Source: Anaerolineae bacterium
GTDB taxonomy: Bacteria > Chloroflexota > Anaerolineae > Aggregatilineales > Phototrophicaceae
NCBI GenBank assembly: GCA_019912905.1
Contig: JAIOHO010000467.1
Location: 1-6,595 of the forward strand
Length of the DNA: 6,595 nucleotides
Reading direction: 5' to 3'
Made by a program: the position numbers and the translations under genes
The notes under the pieces: model-generated
Database searches by the model: none
What the model was told of the DNA's origin: nothing
Seen by the model: the letters and a program-made list of their open reading frames with translations, nothing else
Part shown: positions 1-6,592 of the stretch, in pieces
Numbering within the stretch: the first letter of the stretch is position 1
Layout of the letters: each line of letters starts with the position of its first letter

Positions 1-268
1 CCATATACCCCTGGTAGACACGATCGTTGATGACGTTGAGGTAATTCTCGACGTAGAATGACTTGATCAACAGGCTGGGATTGCCAAAGAGTTCCACACG
101 GGTGCGTGCGGAGATCACAATCATCCACCAGATTGGAATGAGCGTAATGAAGGTCAGCGCGATCCAGACTCCATAGGTCGGTAAATAAATCAACGATCGC
201 CGACCTATGCGGCGGAGAAGTCCGGTGCTGGCCTGGGTTGTCAGGTTAGGCTCAATGCGTGTCGTCAT
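1..268 (-). CDS. ABC sugar transporter permease, MalG type (N-terminal part, cut by window edge)
   Basis: Second inner-membrane permease subunit of a carbohydrate ABC importer (CUT1/MalG-like by context). Only the first 89 residues are in the window; the gene continues beyond position 1. The ATG at 268-266 lies three bases after the stop of the MalF-type permease gene, the tight spacing expected of translationally coupled permease genes. The protein starts with a polar cytoplasmic stretch of about 27 residues rich in Thr and Arg (ending LLRRIGRRS), followed by one long hydrophobic segment at about residues 28-53 (contains IPIWWMIVISA). Next comes a periplasmic-looking segment whose NYLNVIND matches the 'ENY..v' region that follows TM1 in MalG proteins. 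The EAA loop that contacts the ATPase is not in view, so the family call rests on position, spacing and the N-terminal layout. The Shine-Dalgarno is weak (GGACTGAG), consistent with coupling to the upstream gene. Confidence 0.85.
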   Translation of the reverse strand, partial: MTTRIEPNLTTQASTGLLRRIGRRSLIYLPTYGVWIALTFITLIPIWWMIVISARTRVELFGNPSLLIKSFYVENYLNVINDRVYQGYM

Positions 269-271
269 GTC

Positions 272-1144
272 TCAGTCCGATCTTTGATGCATCAGGGCTG
301 TGAACAGCATCCAGCAGATTACGATGGTGATATAGAGCACCAGCAGCGACATGGCAGAGCCATAGCCGTAGTCGGTCTTTGGAAAGACCACGCGGAAAAT
401 GTGGATGCCAATGAACCGATTGGATGTGCCTGGGCCGCCGCCGTTGGTCAGCATATAGACTTCATCGACGACACGCAGCGCATCCATGATGCGAATGAAC
501 ATCGTAGTCAGGATGACCGGGCGCAGCATCGGCAGCTTAATGTAGCGGAAAAGCTGCCATCGGTTGGCCCCATCCACCATCGCGGCCTCAATCGGTTCGT
601 TGGGTAATGCGCTCAAACCAGCCAGCATGGTCAGTGTCACGAACGGCGTCCAATGCCACAGATCCATCAAAACCACCGTAATAAATGCCTGATCTGCATA
701 GCGCCCGATGTTGTAATCGATATTGAACCAGTGATCAAAATAATAGGGCAGAGGCCCAAGCCCCGGAACGGTCAGTAAGCGCCAGATGGCTCCGACGACC
801 AGCGGCGCGATCATCAGCGGTATCGTATGAACAATTCGAAAGAGAATCTTGCCCGGGAAGTCGCGCGTCAGAAGCTGGGCGAGCAGATAGCCGACCACAA
901 GTTCGCTGGCGACCACCACAATCGTAAAACGCAGGGTCAAACCCAAAGAATATAAAAAATCGTTATCAAAAACAAGACGACGATAGTTGTTAATGCCGGC
1001 CCAGAACATGCCTTCTCGGGCCGAAAAGACATTCCAGTCGTGGAAGCCCACCCAAAGGACATAGATAAATGGCAGAAAGCCGACGACAAACAGAATAATC
1101 AGTGTCGGCGACAGCAGCAGCCAGCCGGTACGATTTGATCGCAT
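272..1144 (-). CDS. ABC sugar transporter permease, MalF/UgpA type
   Basis: Inner-membrane permease of a carbohydrate ABC importer, 290 residues, the usual length for short MalF-like (UgpA/LacF-type) proteins without the large MalF periplasmic domain. Visible: TM1 at residues ~8-33 (LLLSPTLIILFVV), the post-TM1 'W.G..NYRRLV' segment at ~48-58, further hydrophobic segments at ~70-92, ~105-121, ~153-180, ~208-220 and ~262-284. The EAA loop at ~184-208 reads PIEAAMVDGANRWQLF followed by IKLP, carrying the conserved E-A-A, the Gly at 192 and the LP at 204-205 that dock on the ATPase. After it comes the typical MLTNGGGPG turn at ~231-239. The ATG is preceded by GGGGGGGAG two bases away. It lies between the binding-protein gene (123-base gap) and the second permease (3-base gap), so it is the middle gene of a binding protein-permease-permease operon. 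Substrate specificity is not readable; sugar or sugar acid is likely from neighbours. Confidence 0.95.
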   Translation of the reverse strand: MRSNRTGWLLLSPTLIILFVVGFLPFIYVLWVGFHDWNVFSAREGMFWAGINNYRRLVFDNDFLYSLGLTLRFTIVVVASELVVGYLLAQLLTRDFPGKILFRIVHTIPLMIAPLVVGAIWRLLTVPGLGPLPYYFDHWFNIDYNIGRYADQAFITVVLMDLWHWTPFVTLTMLAGLSALPNEPIEAAMVDGANRWQLFRYIKLPMLRPVILTTMFIRIMDALRVVDEVYMLTNGGGPGTSNRFIGIHIFRVVFPKTDYGYGSAMSLLVLYITIVICWMLFTALMHQRSD

Positions 1145-1155
1145 ATCTCCCCCCC
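1145..1155 (-). promoter_or_regulatory. Ribosome-binding site of the MalF-type permease with a seven-G tract
   Basis: On the minus strand the start codon at 1144 is preceded by GGGGGGGAGAT. The GGAG core supports the ATG chosen, but only two bases separate it from the start, which is short. The run of seven G could pair with the 16S tail in several registers. Confidence 0.55.
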
Positions 1156-1186
1156 AAGAGCGCTTGTCAGGTGGTCGTCAATAGAA

Positions 1187-1235
1187 TCGAGGTGGCACAA
1201 TCGACGGAAGTATCCGGTCGGTCACACCACCTCGA
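1187..1235 (-). repeat. Intercistronic stem-loop between binding-protein and permease genes
   Basis: The plus strand has TCGAGGTGG at 1187-1195 and its exact reverse complement CCACCTCGA at 1227-1235, a perfect 9-bp stem enclosing 31 bases. A smaller hairpin, CGGA-agta-TCCG, sits in the loop at 1205-1216. It lies 33 bases after the stop of the binding-protein gene and 43 bases before the permease start. No T-tract follows in the minus direction, so it does not look like a full intrinsic terminator. In known operons such as malE-malF, structures at this position protect the 3' end of the binding-protein message or reduce read-through so that the binding protein is made in excess. That role here is inference. 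Confidence 0.55.
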
Positions 1236-1267
1236 ACATCAGGCAACATCAAACAAACAGTGCCGGA

Positions 1268-2713
<1,446 letters not shown>

Positions 2714-2717
2714 CTGT

Positions 2718-2738
2718 CCACCTCATAGATACTATGAG
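2718..2738 (-). promoter_or_regulatory. Shine-Dalgarno of the binding-protein gene overlapped by a palindrome
   Basis: The plus strand reads CTCATAG-ATA-CTATGAG at 2722-2738, a perfect 7-bp inverted repeat with a 3-base centre. On the minus-strand transcript the 3' arm CTATGAG runs into the Shine-Dalgarno GAGGTGG (2724 to 2718), so GAG belongs to both. A hairpin here would cover the first three bases of the ribosome-binding site. As DNA it could equally be a repressor operator just upstream of the start codon. The repeat is directly visible; either function is inference. Confidence 0.6.
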
Positions 2739-2739
2739 A

Positions 2740-2756
2740 CCGCCTCCATCAGGCGG
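2740..2756. repeat. GC-rich inverted repeat upstream of the binding-protein gene
   Basis: CCGCCT (2740-2745) and AGGCGG (2751-2756) form a perfect 6-bp stem around a 5-base loop. It sits one base beyond the palindrome at 2722-2738, giving two tandem hairpins within the 45 bases ahead of the start codon. No T-run follows on either strand, so it is not an evident terminator. Confidence 0.5.
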
Positions 2757-2776
2757 CCACAATAACCTACTATTGG

Positions 2777-2852
2777 ACTATGCTGTTTTTGTAATGGACT
2801 CTGTATCTGTACCTCTCAGTTGGGAACGATGATTGCGCTTCAGCATAGTATG
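2777..2852. repeat. Repeated CTATG/CATAG elements in the binding-protein upstream region
   Basis: ACTATGCTG at 2777-2785 is the exact reverse complement of CAGCATAGT at 2841-2849, a 9-bp inverted pair whose arms are 55 bases apart. The right copy extends into CATAGTATG (2844-2852), itself a palindrome, and the same half-sequences (CATAG and CTATG) form the palindrome at 2724-2736. The repeated motif within 130 bases is visible; that it is a binding site for one regulator is inference. Confidence 0.4.
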
Positions 2853-2938
2853 ACACGAAAAAACCACCTCTACGTTAACACCTTTCAGGCCGGGCTTCAA
2901 TGACCTTTGGTACATAAAGACCATGAATGATGTCGGGA

Positions 2939-2954
2939 CAAGGTGCAAACCTTG
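2939..2954. repeat. 16-base palindrome CAAGGT-N4-ACCTTG
   Basis: CAAGGT (2939-2944) and ACCTTG (2949-2954) are exact reverse complements around GCAA. As plus-strand RNA this would be a 6-bp hairpin capped by a GNRA-type tetraloop; as DNA it is an operator-sized symmetric site. It lies about 225 bases upstream of the binding-protein start and 140 bases beyond the ABC-2-like relic. No function can be assigned. Confidence 0.4.
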
Positions 2955-3030
2955 CCTTAACCAGGATCGTGCTGTGGGAGAGGCGGCGTGCGCTTTCCTT
3001 GTACGCTGCTAATACCGGTGACAGGAATAA

Positions 3031-3087
3031 GCCTCGCGATCAAATGGGAGTCACGAGGCGCGGAAGCCGGTGCGCGCCTCGGTGACT
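3031..3087 (-). terminator. Strong GC-rich hairpin just after the ABC-2-like gene tail (terminator-like, no clear U-tract)
   Basis: The arm at 3049-3062 (AGTCACGAGGCGCG) pairs with 3073-3087 (CGCGCCTCGGTGACT) over 14 base pairs with a single bulged base and a 10-base loop. On the minus strand the hairpin begins six bases after the TAA at 3096-3094, the expected place for a terminator of that reading frame. Only CCCATTTG follows, so a proper U-tract is missing. A further copy of the arm sequence, GCCTCGCG at 3031-3038, gives CGCGAGGC on the minus strand and could compete for the middle arm, allowing a mutually exclusive second stem (3031-3036 with 3054-3059). Confidence 0.5.
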
Positions 3088-3093
3088 GACTGC

Positions 3094-3204
3094 TTAGAAC
3101 TCTTCACGCTGGAAGCGCCAGAGGGCAATGCCGACAAGGACGACGATCCAGACGATCGTCGCCAGGATTGGGGCTGACCGGTCCAGTTTGCCGCCAGAAG
3201 TCAA
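3094..3204 (-). pseudogene. 3' remnant of an ABC-2-type transporter permease gene
   Basis: The minus-strand frame ending at the TAA 3096-3094 encodes one hydrophobic helix, APILATIVWIVVLVGIAL, followed by WRFQREEF and the stop. A final membrane helix capped by an aromatic-basic-acidic tail (xxWRFxRxEF) is how many ABC-2-type permeases end; those proteins normally exceed 230 residues and have about six helices. Only about 36 residues with this character are present. Further upstream the frame becomes arginine/glutamine-rich and then runs antisense-free into uxaC as a same-strand shadow, so the rest of the gene is gone. The broken edge is near 3204-3210. A terminator-like hairpin directly follows the stop. 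Alternatively it could be a tiny single-helix membrane protein starting at the TTG 3204-3202, but there is no good ribosome-binding site. I favour a relic left by a deletion or by the insertion of the uxaC/araB block. Confidence 0.5.
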
Positions 3205-3335
3205 AACCTGCTGTAGGCCTGCGCTGTATCGCTCGTGCACCGCTTTTCTGTGTGGAGGTCTCCATGCCGACTGTGCTAATCCCTCATTAACGCCTTCTGT
3301 ACCCGTAGCACACCGCCATGTACTGCATTCGGGCT

Positions 3336-4748
3336 TCAGGCAAACTTGTAGGCTTTCTTCGCCAATCCATATGCCAGATCGTGAATCATGGCCTCGGCAT
3401 CGTCCATGTCGATCATCCCGCGCACCTGTAAACTGGCGACCCAGTTGGCGGCGGCGCGCCGCCACACGTCATGCCGGGCGGGAATCGACATGAAGGCGCG
3501 CGTGTCATCGTTGAATCCGGCAGTGTTGTAGATGCCTGCCGTCTCCATGACTTTGTCAAAGAAGTAGGCCATCCCGTTCAGGCTGTCATAGAACCACCAG
3601 GGCGGGCCGAGCCTGACTGCCGGATAATGTCCGGCCAGCGGTGCCAGCTCACGCCCGTAGCTGGTCTCATCCAGGGTGAACAGAATGAGCGAAAAGCGCG
3701 GGTCAGTGCCATAGCGGTTCAGCAGGGGCAGGAGATTGCGGGTGTACTCGGTTTGGACAGGAATATCCGCGCCTTTGTCCACCCCGAAGCGCTCGAACAT
3801 CTGGCTGTTGTGGTTGCGGAATGAGCCGACATGAAGCTGCATCACCAGGCCATCTTCGACGCTCATGCGCGCCATCTGCATGAGCATATGGCCGGTGAAG
3901 CGGGCCGCGTCGTCGGGGCTGGCTTCTCCTCGCAGCGCCCGCTGGAAAATCGTTTCCGCTTCCTGATCGTTGAGTTCGGTGGTATAGGGTGTCAGTGCAG
4001 CGTGATCGGTGGCGGTTGCCCCCATCGACCGGAAGAACGCCCGACGGTTTTCCAGCGCTTCGATGAATGTTTTGTAGCTGGTAATGGCCTTGCCCACTCG
4101 TTCGCCGAGCGCCTGCAAATTCTGCCTCCAACCCGGCGCATCGAGATTGACGACCGCATCGGGGCGGAAGGTCGGCAGGATGCGCCCGGACCAGCCCGAT
4201 TCCTGAATTGCCCGGTGATGCTCCAGAGAGTCAGTCGCGGCATCGGTGGTCGTCAGCACTTCCACATTAAACTGGTCGAACAACGCACGTGGACGAAACG
4301 AAGGGCGCGCGAGTTGGTCGGCAATCTGGTCATAAATGGCCTGAGCACTGTCTCCGGTCAGTTTTTCCTGAACAGCAAAAACGTTATAGAACGAATAATT
4401 CAGCCAACTGCCGGTAGGGGTGCCGCGAAACAGGTAAAAATTGTCGGCGAAAATCTGCCAGATTTTGCGGTGATCCTGTTCGACGGGGCCACCATCGGCA
4501 CGCGGCACGCCCAGGTCTTCCAGCGCAATTCCCTGCGCATACAACATGCGGAAGATGTAGTGGTCGGGGATGATAAACAATTCGGTCGGCGTCCCAAACT
4601 GGTAATTCGGGTCGCTGAACAGGCGAGGGTCCACATGACCATGCGGGCAGACCAGGGGTAAATGCTTAACCTGACCGTACAGGTGCAGGGCGACTTCCTT
4701 GCAGGCCGGGTTGAAGTATCGATCTTCCGGCAGGTAGATAGCAGACAT
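3336..4748 (-). CDS. uxaC: Glucuronate (uronate) isomerase UxaC
   Basis: Cytoplasmic isomerase of the amidohydrolase superfamily, converting D-glucuronate to D-fructuronate and D-galacturonate to D-tagaturonate, the first step of hexuronate breakdown. At 470 residues it has the length of E. coli UxaC. Recognisable family blocks in order: the H-x-H metal motif as CPHGHVDP (34-41, His36 and His38); PDHYIFRMLYAQGI (61-74; E. coli has GDHYKWRAMRTNGV); the TTDAATDSLEHH block (167-178); TFRPDAV (193-199); LHVGSFRNHN (305-314); GPPWWFYDS (381-389); and GFNDDTRAF (411-419), then RHDVWRR. The ATG at 4748-4746 is preceded by AAGGAG eight bases away. The gene is divergent from araB and the two start codons are 188 bases apart, suggesting shared control of sugar-acid and pentose use. 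The motif before the histidines is C-P-H-G-H instead of the usual D-x-H-C-H, so this is a divergent member of the family. Function assigned with high confidence; preferred uronate unknown. Confidence 0.95.
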   Translation of the reverse strand: MSAIYLPEDRYFNPACKEVALHLYGQVKHLPLVCPHGHVDPRLFSDPNYQFGTPTELFIIPDHYIFRMLYAQGIALEDLGVPRADGGPVEQDHRKIWQIFADNFYLFRGTPTGSWLNYSFYNVFAVQEKLTGDSAQAIYDQIADQLARPSFRPRALFDQFNVEVLTTTDAATDSLEHHRAIQESGWSGRILPTFRPDAVVNLDAPGWRQNLQALGERVGKAITSYKTFIEALENRRAFFRSMGATATDHAALTPYTTELNDQEAETIFQRALRGEASPDDAARFTGHMLMQMARMSVEDGLVMQLHVGSFRNHNSQMFERFGVDKGADIPVQTEYTRNLLPLLNRYGTDPRFSLILFTLDETSYGRELAPLAGHYPAVRLGPPWWFYDSLNGMAYFFDKVMETAGIYNTAGFNDDTRAFMSIPARHDVWRRAAANWVASLQVRGMIDMDDAEAMIHDLAYGLAKKAYKFA

Positions 4749-4792
4749 CCGTGTTGCTCCTTATCACTTGGCTCGAAAACTTAATCAGGACA

Positions 4793-4819
4793 ATCATACT
4801 GCGGAAATGCGTACATTTC
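4793..4819 (-). promoter_or_regulatory. Candidate uxaC promoter with operator-like palindrome
   Basis: On the minus strand TATGAT (4798-4793) matches the -10 consensus in five of six positions, about 45 bases before the uxaC start codon. Five bases upstream of it lies GAAATG-CGTA-CATTTC (4804-4819), a 6-4-6 inverted repeat; one bulged base (4820) outside it, flanking GCG/CGC (4801-4803 and 4821-4823) also pair. No good -35 is seen at 17-base spacing. The palindrome would sit between -10 and -35, a position typical of repressor sites in sugar-acid genes (GntR or LacI families). The regulator is not in the window. Confidence 0.4.
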
Positions 4820-4856
4820 TCGCCAACCGAGACACCACTTCCTATCTAGAATCCAT

Positions 4857-4889
4857 ATTGCGGTCAATTGCGGTAGTTAGTGCTAAACT
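4857..4889 (+). promoter_or_regulatory. Candidate araB promoter with tandem ATTGCGGT repeats
   Basis: ATTGCGGT occurs twice, at 4857-4864 and 4867-4874, exactly 10 bases apart, so both copies face the same side of the helix. Just downstream, TGCTAAACT (4881-4889) fits an extended -10 element (TGn followed by TAAACT, four of six consensus bases). A start near 4896 would give a leader of about 40 bases. The direct repeats lie where a -35 or an activator/repressor half-site pair would be. The repeats are visible; promoter and operator roles are inferred. Confidence 0.35.
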
Positions 4890-4936
4890 AGGGTGGATTT
4901 TGTCCTGAAAAAATCTTCAAAAAGGCAGATTGTACC

Positions 4937-6592
4937 ATGTATACAATTGGCATCGATTATGGAACGGAATCCGGACGGGCGGTACTGGTCGATGTCCGCG
5001 ATGGGCGCGAAGTGGCGACGGCGGTTCACGCCTATGGTCATGGGGTCATCGACCAACGCCTGCCCGACAGCGACCGACCCCTGCCGCCTGATTGGGCGCT
5101 GCAAGACCCGATGGATTATGTCGAGGTCGTCAAACAGACGATCCCTGCCGTGCTGCGCCAGAGCGGGGTGAATGCGGACGAGGTGGTCGGCATTGGCATC
5201 GACTTTACGGCCTGCACCGTGCTGCCGACCAAAGCGGATGGCACGCCGCTGTGCGCACTCGCTGAATGGCACGATCATCCCCATGCCTGGGTCAAATTGT
5301 GGAAACATCACGCGGCCCAACCCCAGGCAGATCAGATCAACGAAGTCGCTCGTCAGCGCGGCGAAACCTGGCTGCCGAAGTACGGCGGCAAGATTTCTTC
5401 AGAGTGGTTGTTCAGCAAAGCGCTGCAAATCCTGCAAGAAGCGCCGGACGTTTACGCCGCGACCGATCGTTTTCTGGAGGCGGCGGACTGGATCGTGTGG
5501 CAGCTCTGCGGGGTCGAGACCCGCAATGCCTGCACCGCCGGTTACAAGGCGATGGTTCAGGGCGATCAGTTTCCGCCGCGTGATTATTTTGCCGCGCTTG
5601 ATCCGCGTTTTGCCGACTTCGTGGATGAGAAGATGAGCCGGGATTTTGCACCGCTTGGCGGAAAAGCAGGCGGTCTGACCCGACAAATGGCGGAATGGAC
5701 GGGGCTAAATGAGGGTACGGCGGTAGCCGTCGCCAACGTGGATGCCCATGTGACGGTGCCTGCGGTGAAGGTGACTAAACCAGGCAGCATGGTCATTATC
5801 ATGGGCACATCGAACTGCCACATGCTGGTGGGCGATTCCGACCAGACGGTCGAGGGCATGTGTGGGGTGGTCCGCGATGGCATCCTGCCGGGCTATTTTG
5901 GCTACGAGGCCGGACAGAGCGGGGTAGGCGACATTTTTGCGTGGTTTGTTCACAACTCCGTACCGCCGGAGTATCATGATGCGGCGAAGCAGGCGGGCAT
6001 GGACCTGCACCAGTATCTGACCCGTGAAGCCGTCAAACAGAAACCCGGTGAACACGGACTGGTTGCGCTGGATTGGTGGAACGGCAACCGCTCGACGCTG
6101 GTCGATGCCGACCTGACGGGCCTGCTGATCGGCATGACGCTGGGGACGCGCGCGCCCGACATCTACCGGGCCTTGATCGAATCGACCGCTTACGGCACAC
6201 GGGAAATTATCGAGTCTTTTGAGCGCAAAGGCATCCCGGTGCATGAGATTGTTGCGGCGGGCGGCCTGCCAGAAAAGAACAAAATGCTGGCACAAATCTA
6301 TGTCGATGTGACCGGTAAGCCGATGAAACTGGCAGGCTCGGCGCAGTCGCCAGCCCTGGGTTCCGCCATGCATGCGGCAGTGGCGGCAGGTATCTATCCG
6401 AATATCGAGGCGGCGGCGGAACCGATGGGCAAATTGAAGGAAGAGGTCATTCAGCCGATTGCCGAGAATAAGGCGGCCTATGATCAGCTGTATGCCGAAT
6501 ATTCCACCCTGTACACCTATTTTGGACGCGGCGCGAACGACGTCATGAAGCGGCTGAAGAAGATCAAACTGAGCGCCCGCGGGGAGGCCTAA
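4937..6592 (+). CDS. araB: L-ribulokinase AraB (FGGY carbohydrate kinase)
   Basis: Cytoplasmic kinase that uses ATP to make L-ribulose 5-phosphate from L-ribulose in L-arabinose catabolism. The 551 residues match AraB length (about 550-570) and not the ~500 of xylulo- or glycerol kinases. N-terminal FGGY domain: the phosphate-binding start GIDYGTESGRA (5-15), GIGIDFTACTVLP (85-97), EWHDHPHAWVKLWKHHAA (110-127; the AraB-type substrate region), YGGKISSEWLFSKAL (149-163), EAADWIVWQLCG and RNACTAGYKA (181-205). C-terminal domain: ANVDAHV (266-272) with the likely catalytic-base Asp269, IIMGTSNCHM (287-296), GYFGYEAGQSGVGDIFAW (319-336), LDWWNGNRS (388-396), and the adenosine motif AAGGLPEKNKML (440-451). 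The ATG at 4937 follows AAAGG by 11 bases, a rather weak site, but it begins exactly at the conserved N-terminus. No defect seen. It probably leads an operon continuing past the window (see 6583-6595). Confidence 0.96.
   Translation: MYTIGIDYGTESGRAVLVDVRDGREVATAVHAYGHGVIDQRLPDSDRPLPPDWALQDPMDYVEVVKQTIPAVLRQSGVNADEVVGIGIDFTACTVLPTKADGTPLCALAEWHDHPHAWVKLWKHHAAQPQADQINEVARQRGETWLPKYGGKISSEWLFSKALQILQEAPDVYAATDRFLEAADWIVWQLCGVETRNACTAGYKAMVQGDQFPPRDYFAALDPRFADFVDEKMSRDFAPLGGKAGGLTRQMAEWTGLNEGTAVAVANVDAHVTVPAVKVTKPGSMVIIMGTSNCHMLVGDSDQTVEGMCGVVRDGILPGYFGYEAGQSGVGDIFAWFVHNSVPPEYHDAAKQAGMDLHQYLTREAVKQKPGEHGLVALDWWNGNRSTLVDADLTGLLIGMTLGTRAPDIYRALIESTAYGTREIIESFERKGIPVHEIVAAGGLPEKNKMLAQIYVDVTGKPMKLAGSAQSPALGSAMHAAVAAGIYPNIEAAAEPMGKLKEEVIQPIAENKAAYDQLYAEYSTLYTYFGRGANDVMKRLKKIKLSARGEA

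Larger units (their letters stand above)
2714..3335. other. 622-base stretch without an intact gene
   Basis: This gap lies between the binding-protein start and the uxaC stop. I see no intact protein gene, tRNA or rRNA in it. It contains the 5' region of the binding-protein gene with several inverted repeats (2722-2849), an isolated 16-base palindrome (2939-2954), a strong GC-rich hairpin (3049-3087) and the tail of a broken membrane-protein gene (3094-3204). No convincing -35/-10 pair for the binding-protein gene could be identified by eye, though its promoter must lie here if it is not read through from uxaC. No clear terminator follows uxaC in 3205-3335. Confidence 0.7.

Noticed and set aside
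2740..2756. Intrinsic terminator upstream of the binding-protein gene
   Set aside because: The stem is GC-rich, but no T-run follows on either strand, so it is reported only as an inverted repeat.
3205..3465. Upstream extension of the ABC-2-like frame to an ATG inside uxaC
   Set aside because: This part has no hydrophobic helices, and over 3336-3465 it simply reads uxaC in another frame. Only the last ~36 codons look like a real protein.
3831..4661. 276-residue open frame on the plus strand
   Set aside because: It lies wholly antisense to uxaC, which has unmistakable family motifs. The predicted protein has a shadow-like composition and no recognisable domain.
4893..5171. 92-residue plus-strand frame starting before araB
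   Set aside because: It overlaps araB in a different frame and shows no recognisable protein features; the araB frame carries all the kinase motifs.
5705..6373. 222-residue open frame on the minus strand
   Set aside because: It is antisense to the well-supported araB and rich in His/Arg/Gln, as expected of an opposite-strand shadow.
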